This document shows, piece by piece, positions 1 to 7,458 of a stretch of 64,000 bases of DNA. Numbering within the stretch: the first letter of the stretch is position 1; each line of letters opens with the position of its first letter. The notes beneath the pieces were generated by a model that saw only the letters and a program-made list of their open reading frames with translations, was not told the origin of the DNA and searched no databases. A program made the position numbers and the translations under genes. Source of the stretch: JAFAXD01 sp051985675 (lineage in GTDB: Bacteria > Pseudomonadota > Alphaproteobacteria > Rhizobiales > Xanthobacteraceae); the NCBI GenBank assembly GCA_051985675.1, contig JBPYFJ010000002.1, positions 1 to 64,000 of the forward strand, read 5' to 3'.

Positions 1-1047
1 CGCATCGTCGCGGATGTCGAGCAGCTGCCCGATCAGGTCGTTCTTGCGCTTGATGTAGGCGTCGTGGGCGCTGGCGCGGCGTTTCTCCAGGCCTCCGTAC
101 CCCGGGTACGGATCGAAGATCAAAAAGGCGTCCGCGAAGGCAATCAACGAGCACAACAGACCGAGGCCGAAGAACAGCCAGGATTTCAGATCGGCGATTG
201 CAAGCGGCATGGTGCGAAGCCGGACCAGCACCTCGCGCCCCGCGTCGGAGACGAGCGAGCCCGATGCTTCCCGATAATGCGCGAGTGCCAAATTAAGCGC
301 GATCGCGAGCGCCAGATAGGCGAGCAGCGAAATCAAGCCGAGCAGCTTTCTGAAATAGTTGCGGTGGTTAAGCTCGCGCACCCCGACCGCACCGATCAGG
401 AAGCTCACCCCGACGTTGAGCAGCGCAAATGTGAAGGCTTCGACGGCGCCGCCCAGGTAGCCGAGCTCGCTTCCCTTAGCGAGAAAAAAGCCGTTGAGAA
501 AAACCTCGAACACGAACAACGCCAGCAGCACGCCGACCTTGAGCGTCAAGCTTCCGCCGGTCGCCGACCGCGCCGTGCGCGTGAGCTTGTGGCGTCGCAG
601 GAACGCGTCGCGCTCGTTTTCGAGATCACGCAAATGACGGCGCAGGCTGTGCAGTTCATCGCGACCCTGGGCGGCTTCCGCACGGAATTCGCTCACCGCC
701 GAGGGGGCCGCTTGTCTGATGGTTGCAAACCGTCCCTCGAAGTCGAGCCCCATCAGCCGCTCCTTGTAGGTGCGCAGCTCGTCGAGCAGCACTCCGTGCG
801 CGGCGTTCTTCTCGGATTCGACATATTCGACAATTCGCGCTTCGACGTCGTCGCGCGAACGCGAATCCGGAGCCGGCTCGTCCCGGGCTCCGCGTTCGTC
901 GCCGGCTTTGGCAAGTGCCATGTCGGCGGCAATCTTGTCGACATTCAGGGCGGGAAAGATTTCCAGCGATGGTCGAAAGTCGTGCGGCTCCCGCTTCAGC
1001 CCGTTCACCAGGCGGGCAAGCGCCGATTTCTGTGCCAATCCTGCCAT
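1..1047 (-). CDS. Uncharacterised membrane protein with coiled-coil N-terminal half (3' end outside window)
   Basis: An open minus-strand frame runs from ATG at 1047 to the window edge without a stop (349 codons visible). The first ~170 residues are soluble and charged with helical, coiled-coil-like stretches (e.g. LHSLRRHLRDLENERDAFL). They are followed by about four hydrophobic segments (roughly residues 178-196, 205-225, 238-258, 293-313) and a basic tail (KRRASAHDAYIKRKND). A purine-rich AGGGAC site sits about 7 nt before the ATG; TTG at 1050 is an alternative. I recognise no family. It is divergent from adaptor 1, so the 238-bp gap may hold promoters for both. The hydrophobic segments and an uninterrupted frame of this length favour a real gene over the long plus-strand frame opposite it, whose translation is a charged, low-complexity shadow. 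Confidence 0.7.
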   Translation of the reverse strand, partial: MAGLAQKSALARLVNGLKREPHDFRPSLEIFPALNVDKIAADMALAKAGDERGARDEPAPDSRSRDDVEARIVEYVESEKNAAHGVLLDELRTYKERLMGLDFEGRFATIRQAAPSAVSEFRAEAAQGRDELHSLRRHLRDLENERDAFLRRHKLTRTARSATGGSLTLKVGVLLALFVFEVFLNGFFLAKGSELGYLGGAVEAFTFALLNVGVSFLIGAVGVRELNHRNYFRKLLGLISLLAYLALAIALNLALAHYREASGSLVSDAGREVLVRLRTMPLAIADLKSWLFFGLGLLCSLIAFADAFLIFDPYPGYGGLEKRRASAHDAYIKRKNDLIGQLLDIRDDA

Positions 1048-1190
1048 CAATTCGTCCCTGCGGACGCTGCGTCCCGGCTCATAGCGCCCGGCACCACCCG
1101 CGATCAACCTCGGATTCGGTACCCCGGAATTCCCGGTTAACTTGCCATGCCGGCCTGCCCGGTCGCCATACACGAAAACGTACGCCGGTT

Positions 1191-1234
1191 GCGATTCGTA
1201 ACAGTAGACCAGCACCAGACCGCGCGGCATTCGT
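1191..1234 (+). promoter_or_regulatory. Putative regulatory direct repeat upstream of adaptor 1
   Basis: The 20-mer at 1191-1210 matches 18 of 20 bases at 7366-7385 upstream of adaptor 2. Both regions carry two ATTCGT direct repeats whose starts are exactly 35 bp apart (1194 and 1229 here). Conservation in otherwise diverged intergenic DNA suggests a shared operator or promoter element. No clear -35/-10 pair can be assigned. Confidence 0.45.
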
Positions 1235-1285
1235 CACCAGGCCTCAAATCGGCTAAAAGGCCGGGTGCGCGAGCCGGATCATGCG

Positions 1286-2521
1286 ATGGCAGCCGGGAAG
1301 AAAACGATTACGCTGTGGGCGGTTGCCGCGGTTGCGGTCGCAAGCTTTGTGGGCGTTGCCTATTTCGCCGCACCTCCCGGCGATTTCCGCAATGGCGCCC
1401 GGGTCACCGCCAATGCGGCGGCCACCGATACCGGCAACGCCTCCAACCGAGCCGCGGGCGATCCGCTCGCGTCGGAGACCGTTTCGCTGTCGGACAAGGA
1501 CGCAGCCGACATCGGAACCGACCCGGTCGGCGAGCGCGAATTTCCAATCGAGAAAACCGCCGTCGGGAGCATCGACTTCAACCAGGACATGACCGTCCAG
1601 GTGTTCGCGCCGTATGCCGGCCGGATCGTGAACCTGTCGGCGCAACTCGGCGACGAGGTCGCCAAGGGCCAGGTGCTCTTCACCATCGACAGCCCGGACC
1701 TGGTGCAGGCCGCCTCGACCCTGATTTCAGCCGCCGGCGTACTGGAGCTGACCAGCCGCAACCTTGCGCGCCTCAAGGGACTTTATGAGACCCGGGCGGT
1801 GTCGCAGAAGGATTTCGAACAGGCCGCGTCCGACCAGCAGACCGCCGAGGGCGCGTTGCGCGGCGCGCGCGACGCGGTGCGCATCTTCGGCAAGACCGAC
1901 GCCGACATGGACCGCATGATCAAGGAACGCAAGGTCGATCCAATCCTGGTCGTTCACTGTCCGGTCCCGGGCAAGGTTTCCGAGCGCAACGCCGCGCCCG
2001 GGCTCTATGTGCAGCCTGGCAATCCGCCGGCGCCCTACTCCGTCAGCGATGTTTCGACCATGTGGCTGCTCGCGAATGTGGCGGAGAGCGACGCACCCGC
2101 CTTTCGGGTCGGGCAGCCGCTTGTCGTCAAGGTCTCAGCCTATCCGGACCACTCGTTCGAAGGCCGCGTCACAACCATCGGCCTGACCGTCGACCAGAAC
2201 ACGCGACGCGTTCTGGTGCGCTCCGAACTCCAGGATCCGCGCCACGAGTTGTGGGCCGGCATGTTTGCCAATTTCGTGATTCAGGTCGGCGCGCCCGTGC
2301 GTTCGCTGGCGGTGCCCTCAGGCGGCGTGATCCGCGAAGGCGACGGCACGATAACCGTGTGGGTGACGACCGACCGTCGCCGTTTCACCAAGCGCACGGT
2401 CAAGACTGGTTTGCAAAATGACGGACACCATCAGATTCTGGAGGGGCTGCAACCGGGAGAGCTGGTCGTGACCAAGGGGGCGCGGTTCCTCAACAATGCG
2501 CTGGCAACCGCAACGCGCTGA
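1286..2521 (+). CDS. RND efflux periplasmic adaptor (membrane fusion protein), copy 1
   Basis: CzcB/CusB/HlyD-type adaptor of about 411 residues that would link an inner-membrane RND pump to an outer-membrane channel. An N-terminal hydrophobic anchor (residues ~6-26) is followed by a variable Ala/Asn-rich stretch, the barrel-sandwich (lipoyl-like) half-motif VFAPYAGRIVNL, a helical hairpin (TLISAAGVL...QKDFEQAASDQQTAEGAL), the second half-motif and C-terminal barrel domains (RRVLVRSELQDPRHELWAGMF). The ATG at 1286 is preferred because the paralogue at 7459 begins with the same MA-GKKT pattern; GTG 1265 would add seven residues. Unlike copy 2, no RND pump follows: exbB-like and tonB-like genes lie 36 bp and further downstream. 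Substrate unknown. Confidence 0.88.
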   Translation: MAAGKKTITLWAVAAVAVASFVGVAYFAAPPGDFRNGARVTANAAATDTGNASNRAAGDPLASETVSLSDKDAADIGTDPVGEREFPIEKTAVGSIDFNQDMTVQVFAPYAGRIVNLSAQLGDEVAKGQVLFTIDSPDLVQAASTLISAAGVLELTSRNLARLKGLYETRAVSQKDFEQAASDQQTAEGALRGARDAVRIFGKTDADMDRMIKERKVDPILVVHCPVPGKVSERNAAPGLYVQPGNPPAPYSVSDVSTMWLLANVAESDAPAFRVGQPLVVKVSAYPDHSFEGRVTTIGLTVDQNTRRVLVRSELQDPRHELWAGMFANFVIQVGAPVRSLAVPSGGVIREGDGTITVWVTTDRRRFTKRTVKTGLQNDGHHQILEGLQPGELVVTKGARFLNNALATATR

Positions 2522-2557
2522 TCGGGAGGTCGGCTTGCTCGCGAGATCGCTATCAAC

Positions 2558-3364
2558 ATGCTCCCATTGATCCCATTCGCTCTTCTTGTTGCGGTCTGGC
2601 TCGTCCCGGCGACCATGGCGCACGCCCAGGATGCGAGCGCCGTCATCGGCGCTGCGGCGCTGCCACGCGATCTCACCCCGTGGGGCATGTATCTCGATGC
2701 CGATCCCGTGGTGAAAGCGGTGATGATCGGCCTCGTTCTCGCCTCGATGGTCACCTGGACGGTATGGCTGACCAAGACCGTCGAAATTTTGCTCGACAAG
2801 CGCGAGGTCAAGGCTGGTGCAACACGGCTCGCGAGTGCGGCATCGCTGGCCCAGGCCGTCGAAGGGCTGGCCGACACCGAGGGCGGAGTGCGCGAACTTG
2901 TCGAGGCCGCTGCAACCGAGCAGAAGCTTTCCGAAGGCTCATTGGCGATCGACAGCATCAAGGAGCGAATTGCGTCGCGGCTCGAGCGCATCGAAGCGGC
3001 ATCGGCACGCCGCATCGCGCGCGGCGTCGGCGTGCTCGCCACGATCGGGGCCACCGCGCCGTTCGTCGGCCTGTTCGGCACGGTCTGGGGAATCATGAAC
3101 AGCTTCATCGGGATCTCGCAGGCGCAAGCCACCAATCTGGCCGTGGTCGCACCGGGCATCGCCGAGGCGCTGCTTGCGACCGCGCTCGGCCTGGTCGCGG
3201 CAATTCCCGCCGTCGTGATCTACAATTTGCTCGCGCGCATGATCGCGGGCTATCGCGTACAACTTGGCGACGCCTCGGCCGAAGTGCTGCGGCTGGTGAG
3301 CCGTGATCTCGAGCGCCCGGCGGGGCCCGGCCTCACCAAAACGCCGCTATCGGTGTTAGGATAG
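2558..3364 (+). CDS. exbB: ExbB/TolQ/MotA-family proton channel subunit
   Basis: ExbB family (~268 aa). ExbB with ExbD forms the inner-membrane proton channel that energises TonB. The protein has a signal-like N-terminus (LPLIPFALLVAVWLVPATMAHAQ), a first membrane helix around residues 52-72, a cytoplasmic helical loop with IKERIASRLERIEAASARR, and the hallmark last two helices GVGVLATIGATAPFVGLFGTVWGIM and GIAEALLATALGLVAAIPAVVIYN. It starts 36 bp after adaptor 1 and ends 16 bp before a TonB-like gene, so the three look co-transcribed. No exbD is next to it, which is unusual; the partner would have to come from elsewhere. Confidence 0.87.
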   Translation: MLPLIPFALLVAVWLVPATMAHAQDASAVIGAAALPRDLTPWGMYLDADPVVKAVMIGLVLASMVTWTVWLTKTVEILLDKREVKAGATRLASAASLAQAVEGLADTEGGVRELVEAAATEQKLSEGSLAIDSIKERIASRLERIEAASARRIARGVGVLATIGATAPFVGLFGTVWGIMNSFIGISQAQATNLAVVAPGIAEALLATALGLVAAIPAVVIYNLLARMIAGYRVQLGDASAEVLRLVSRDLERPAGPGLTKTPLSVLG

Positions 3365-3380
3365 GCTACGCGGAGCCGCG

Positions 3381-4253
3381 ATGGCAGTGCCAGGTGGACA
3401 GCGCAAGTATCTCAGCCGCTGGACGATCAGCGCAGCGGTCGTGGTGCTTGCGCATGTCGGCATCGCAGGCGCGGTGCTGACCTGGCGCAAGGTGATCGCG
3501 CCGCAGGAATTCCTCGCCCCGGTCGCGGTCAACCTCTTTCCGGCGCCGCCCGCTCCAGCCGAGCGCGCGCCCTTCGTCGGCGCGAAGCCGGGCGAGCAGG
3601 TCCAAGAACAGCGCGACGGCAGCAGCGCGTCAGTGCGCCGGGAACGACCAGAACCGAAACCGATGGAACAGCCGGACGTCGTGGCAACCGTTCCACCATC
3701 GGAGAGCGGCACAACCGATCTTGGTGCTGATACCAAACCGGCGACCGGCGGTGGCGCGCCGGCCCTCGGGGTCGGTCGCGGCAGCAACCCGATCGACATG
3801 ATCCATCCCGGCCTGCCATCCAACAAAGGCGCCAAGCCGAACGATCAGCGCAACGCGCTCAAGAACCTGCTGGCCGGGCTGGCGGTGCATTCGGGTGGCC
3901 ATCATCCACCATCCGTGGTGTTCCGCAGCGTCGCGCGCAATGCGATCGGCGCGTTGGAGGACCATCGCAACGGAGTGACCGGCATCACCGGTTCGATTGC
4001 CGCCGGACCGGCGAGTGGCGCCAGCCGCACGGCGACGAATGCGATTGGTGCGAATGTGATGCTTCCGCAGAACGCCGGCGGATCGGGCATCGGCCTGCAT
4101 CCGGCTGGTCCGCTCGCATCCAACGGCGCCGCGCGACCCAATGGAGGCATCACCGGGACGGGCTTGCGTCGCGCGGGGTCAGGCACCTCATCGATCGGTG
4201 GGCCGGCCAACGCCGGCGGGGGGATCAACGGAACGACGTTCCGATCAAGGTGA
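3381..4253 (+). CDS. TonB-like protein lacking a recognisable C-terminal TonB domain
   Basis: 290 residues. The N-terminus resembles TonB: a short cytoplasmic basic stretch, one membrane helix (~residues 14-34, RWTISAAVVVLAHVGIAGAV) containing a His in the place of the TonB helix His, then a Pro/Glu-rich linker (PAPPAPAERAPF, ERPEPKPMEQP). From ~residue 130 the protein becomes Gly/Ala/Asn/Ser-rich (GGSGIGLHPAG, GGPANAGGGINGT) and I see no TonB C-terminal beta domain with its usual YP motif. A CGGAG site lies 6 nt before the ATG. It follows exbB by 16 bp, which supports an ExbB-associated role; the divergent tail makes classical receptor energisation doubtful. It could be an energy-transducer variant or a degenerate tonB. 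Confidence 0.6.
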   Translation: MAVPGGQRKYLSRWTISAAVVVLAHVGIAGAVLTWRKVIAPQEFLAPVAVNLFPAPPAPAERAPFVGAKPGEQVQEQRDGSSASVRRERPEPKPMEQPDVVATVPPSESGTTDLGADTKPATGGGAPALGVGRGSNPIDMIHPGLPSNKGAKPNDQRNALKNLLAGLAVHSGGHHPPSVVFRSVARNAIGALEDHRNGVTGITGSIAAGPASGASRTATNAIGANVMLPQNAGGSGIGLHPAGPLASNGAARPNGGITGTGLRRAGSGTSSIGGPANAGGGINGTTFRSR

Positions 4254-4386
4254 CGACGCTGCGCGCGCGCGGCGCACACCACCGCCGCAGCGCCGGTCCT
4301 GCTCATGTGCTATCGTGCGGGTGAGCTTGACGGGGTGCGAACTTCGGAATCAAAGAGACGGAACGCTGTTTGACGGGGATGTGCAC

Positions 4387-4752
4387 ATGGTGACGTTCGC
4401 AACGTTGTTGGCTGGCGCGAGCCTCGTAATCCAGGTGGCGGACGTGGTCCCGCGCCTGGACGTCGCCAGCACGTGCAAGGCCGCCATCGCACTTGCCGGC
4501 AATCAGGGCCGGACGGTTGAAAGTTGCGTCGCCGGCGAAGAGGCCGCGCGCAAGGAGCTCGAAAAGGATTGGGCGAACTTTCCTCCCGGCGAGCGCAACC
4601 AATGCATTCAGACCGCCGCCAAGGGCGGCTCGCCGAGCTACGTGGAGATCGTCGTCTGCCTCGAGATGATGCGCGATTCGCGCACCCGCAAGGAGGCGCC
4701 GAAGGGACAGCAGACGCGCCCCGCAAAGGCGACCACGGGCGGAAAGTCTTGA
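4387..4752 (+). CDS. Small exported protein of unknown function
   Basis: About 121 residues. A hydrophobic N-terminus (MVTFATLLAGASLVIQVADV) could be a signal peptide. The mature part has four Cys residues (STCKAAIAL, VESCVAG, NQCIQTA, VVCLEMM), which could form two disulfides, and a Lys/Thr-rich tail. GTG at 4381 is an alternative start two codons upstream; the longer open frame from 4141 overlaps the TonB-like gene and reads as low-complexity Arg/Pro sequence, so it is not used. No known domain is recognised. The gap to the next gene (4753-4978, 226 bp) shows nothing assignable. Confidence 0.6.
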   Translation: MVTFATLLAGASLVIQVADVVPRLDVASTCKAAIALAGNQGRTVESCVAGEEAARKELEKDWANFPPGERNQCIQTAAKGGSPSYVEIVVCLEMMRDSRTRKEAPKGQQTRPAKATTGGKS

Positions 4753-4978
4753 ACGCTACCTCGGCTGCTGGCCCGAACGCCTCTCGCCTGATCCTAAAAA
4801 AGTTTGGAGAACAATAGCTTAAGACCGGCCTGCGAGGCCGCGTCGGCGCCGCCCGGCTATGATACCGCAAGCATTTGTTTCCCATGTCGGGCGCGTGTGA
4901 GGTGCCGCACTTACGGCGCGCCCATATTGGTATTAAGTTTGCTTCTAACAGTTGGTCCAAACGCTAAGGGGACGTGTC

Positions 4979-5296
4979 GTGCCTCTTCGGGGCAAAGGAC
5001 CGAGAAATGACGTTCCGACTGGGGTCAGAACCGCAGGCGTCGTCCTTCGTTCGCTGTTTCTCATCATCCTGATCGTCATGGTCGCGCGCGTTGCCGCGCC
5101 TCAGCACGTTGGCCGGACCTGGTACGACGTCCCGCCCGGCGATCTCATCAGGGTCGTGCTCGGATTTGGCATCTGCGCGCTGGCGCTGGTCGATCTATTC
5201 ATTCTTCCCAAGGAGCCCGATGCCTATCGCACATGGCTCAACTTCGGCATCGTCCTTGTGCCGATGCTGCTCGTGTTCGCGATTGCGATCTGGTAA
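4979..5296 (+). CDS. Small three-helix membrane protein, unknown function
   Basis: About 105 residues from GTG 4979, which has AAGGGG about 8 nt upstream; a TTG at 4952 would extend it by nine residues. Three hydrophobic segments are visible: VVLRSLFLIILIVMVARVAA, VVLGFGICALALVDLFIL and FGIVLVPMLLVFAIAIW, separated by short loops (PQHVGRTWYDVPPGDL, PKEPDAYRTWL). No family is recognised. It converges on the cysteine-rich gene at 5347-5670 with a 50-bp gap. Confidence 0.55.
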   Translation: MPLRGKGPRNDVPTGVRTAGVVLRSLFLIILIVMVARVAAPQHVGRTWYDVPPGDLIRVVLGFGICALALVDLFILPKEPDAYRTWLNFGIVLVPMLLVFAIAIW

Positions 5297-5346
5297 CGCG
5301 CGCAGCCGCAGCGCAATCCGCGTTCGCGGGTCTCAATCAGCCCCGT

Positions 5347-5670
5347 CTAATAGAACGGAAAATAATGCGGGTTGCAGCGCAGAACGCCGCCCGGATTGCA
5401 GTATCCCAATCCGATGTGGCAACAGCCGGACGACCAGTCCGAGCAGTAATAGAACTGGTAGTTCGGCCCGCAGTGATTGGCGCACACGTAAACGCCGTCG
5501 AAATAGCCGCAGTGATTCTGAAAGCGCGGCGGCAACAGCGGCAGCGGGCTCCAGCTGCGTGAGAATTGCGGGATGCCCTGCGCGGGAACCGGCGTGTAGG
5601 GCAGCTCATCGCCCGCGCACGTGCCGATCATGGCGGCAAGCCAGCCAAGCGCGAGCGCGAAGCCTTTCAT
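5347..5670 (-). CDS. Small secreted cysteine/aromatic-rich protein, unknown function
   Basis: 107 residues with a signal-peptide-like N-terminus (MKGFALALGWLAAMIGTCAG). The mature part has eight Cys and many Tyr, Phe and Trp residues (NHCGYFDGVYVCANHCGPN, YYCSDWSSGCCHIGLGYC, LRCNPHYFPFY), suggesting a disulfide-stabilised extracytoplasmic protein. It starts 12 bp after the stop of the outer-membrane factor gene on the same strand, so it is probably co-transcribed with it. GAGAGG lies upstream of the ATG. I recognise no family. Confidence 0.6.
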   Translation of the reverse strand: MKGFALALGWLAAMIGTCAGDELPYTPVPAQGIPQFSRSWSPLPLLPPRFQNHCGYFDGVYVCANHCGPNYQFYYCSDWSSGCCHIGLGYCNPGGVLRCNPHYFPFY

Positions 5671-5682
5671 GACGTCCTCTCG

Positions 5683-7251
5683 TCAGCAGGGAAGCGGGGT
5701 GAACCCGCAGTTGAGCCTGAATTCGACCGGCACCGGCTGCCCGGCGCTGACGTCGTATTTCTTTTCGACCAGCGGTTCGACCCGGTTCCACCAGCCGCCT
5801 CCGAGCGCCGCATAGAGCGCGGCGGTGTCGATCAGGCGATTGGCCTGCGCCTGCACCAGCGCGATCACCGCCTGCTGGTAGGCCTGTTGCTGGGTGAGCA
5901 GCAGCAGCACGTTGATGTTGCCGCTGTTGAACTGTTCCTGCGCCACATCGAGGCTGACCTTGGCGGCGCGCTCGAACGCGGCCGCCGCTCGCACCGCGTC
6001 GGCGTCGTTCTGCAGGGCGCGCAACGCGTCCGCGACGTTCTGCAGTGCACCGATCACCGTCGCACGATAGGCCCATGCCGCCTGGTCGTAGGCGGCAACC
6101 GCGGCACGCTTCTGGTGCTCGAGCGAGAAGCCGTCGAACAGGGTTTGCGTGGCGTTGCCGGCGACCGACCAGAACAGATTGAAATGCGAGAAATAAGTGA
6201 CCAGCGCGGCGAGGTCGGTTGCGGTGTAGCCGCGTGACCCCGAGATCGTGAAGTTCGGCAGTTGGTTGGCGATGGCGACGCCGACCTGCGCGCTAGCGGA
6301 ATGCAATTGCTCTTCCGCCGAGCGCACGTCCGGGCGCTGCTGGATTAGCTGCGAGGGCAGGCTCACCGGCAGATCCGTTGGCAGGCGCAATTCGGTCAGC
6401 CTGAAGAAGTCCGGAAGCGGCTCGCTCGGCGGCACGCCGAGCAGCGCCGCCAGCAGGTTGTGCTGGATCGCGAGCTGCTTGCGCAGCGGCGGCAGCGTCG
6501 CCTGCACCTGCGCGAGGTTGGCCTCCTGCACGGCGACGTCGCTGCGATTGGCGTAGCCCGCCGCGAACTGATCGCGCAACCGCTTGAGCGCCTGCGTGTT
6601 GATGCCAATGATCCGTTCAGTGGCTTGGATCTGGGCACGCAGGGACGCTTCCTGTATGGCTGCCACCACGACATTCGACGTCAGCGTCAGGTAGGCGGCT
6701 TCGATCTGGAAGTGCTGAAAATCGGCCTGCGCCTGCAGCGATTCCACCGCGCGCTGGTTCTGGCCCCAAATGTCGAGCGTATAGGCGATGGTGAGCTGGC
6801 TGGTCACCAGATTGAAGGGATTGGGCGGCGGAACGGCGGACGGGATCGGCGTGATCGCGGAGGTTTGCTGCTGCCGGCTCGGATTGAAGTTGCCCTGGAT
6901 CAGCGGGAAGAACTTGCCCTGCTGCGCGTAGACATTTTCGTTGGCCACCCGCAACGCCGCCATCGTGGCTTGCAGGTTGGGGTTGGCGTCGAGCGCACGG
7001 CGGATCAGCGCGTTGAGCGGGCGCGAGCCATAGAGCCGCCACCACTCGCCCGACACATCGCGACCCTTGAGGAAACGCTGCGCGGCGCCATCGGCGACCG
7101 GCGCCGAGGAGGTCGTACTCCGCAGCGGCTCGGGCGTGTAGCGCTCGTTCTCCGGCGCGGTCGGCGTGGCAAAGTCCGGCCCCACGCTGCAACCGGCAAG
7201 CGCCATTGCAGCCGTCAACGCGGCGATGACCGTCACCTGCTTGACGCCCAT
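5683..7251 (-). CDS. NodT/OprM-family outer-membrane efflux lipoprotein
   Basis: About 522 residues from ATG 7251; GTG 7260 adds three. Outer-membrane factor of tripartite efflux systems, forming a trimeric channel through outer membrane and periplasm. A lipoprotein signal ends in the lipobox LAGC (Cys ~21). Two OEP repeats follow, with typical segments SGEWWRLYGSRPLNALIRRA, NPNLQATMAALRVANENV, GYANRSDVAVQEANLAQVQA, LLGVPPSEPLPDF, LPSQLIQQRPDVRSAEEQL and LFDGFSLEHQKRAAVAAYDQ. It is divergent from adaptor 2 and the RND pump across a 207-bp gap, so the three very probably form one tripartite pump. The Cys-rich gene follows directly downstream. Confidence 0.92.
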   Translation of the reverse strand: MGVKQVTVIAALTAAMALAGCSVGPDFATPTAPENERYTPEPLRSTTSSAPVADGAAQRFLKGRDVSGEWWRLYGSRPLNALIRRALDANPNLQATMAALRVANENVYAQQGKFFPLIQGNFNPSRQQQTSAITPIPSAVPPPNPFNLVTSQLTIAYTLDIWGQNQRAVESLQAQADFQHFQIEAAYLTLTSNVVVAAIQEASLRAQIQATERIIGINTQALKRLRDQFAAGYANRSDVAVQEANLAQVQATLPPLRKQLAIQHNLLAALLGVPPSEPLPDFFRLTELRLPTDLPVSLPSQLIQQRPDVRSAEEQLHSASAQVGVAIANQLPNFTISGSRGYTATDLAALVTYFSHFNLFWSVAGNATQTLFDGFSLEHQKRAAVAAYDQAAWAYRATVIGALQNVADALRALQNDADAVRAAAAFERAAKVSLDVAQEQFNSGNINVLLLLTQQQAYQQAVIALVQAQANRLIDTAALYAALGGGWWNRVEPLVEKKYDVSAGQPVPVEFRLNCGFTPLPC

Positions 7252-7365
7252 ACCCCCCACCTGCCCGGCCCCCCAGCCAGGGTCGTTAACTTGCCATGGC
7301 AGCCACTAGACTGCCATGCCGTGGAGAGCAAAACACCCCGAAATGTTAAGGTTTTTACGGGAACT

Positions 7366-7409
7366 GTGATTCGTGACAGTAGACCCGTATAAGGGTGCAC
7401 TGCATTCGT
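7366..7409 (+). promoter_or_regulatory. Putative regulatory direct repeat upstream of adaptor 2
   Basis: Carries the counterpart of the 1191-1234 element: an 18/20 matching 20-mer at 7366-7385 and two ATTCGT repeats starting at 7369 and 7404, again 35 bp apart. It lies in the divergent gap between the outer-membrane factor and adaptor 2, so one regulator could control both directions. Confidence 0.45.
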
Positions 7410-7458
7410 CATGAAGCCCCGTTAGGCTACTGAAAACGCGTGCGAGCCGGGTCTTTCC

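Noticed and set aside
64..1140. Long plus-strand open frame of ~358 codons at the window start
   Set aside because: Its translation is charged and low in hydrophobic residues, while the minus strand over the same DNA encodes a coherent multi-helix membrane protein that runs off the edge.
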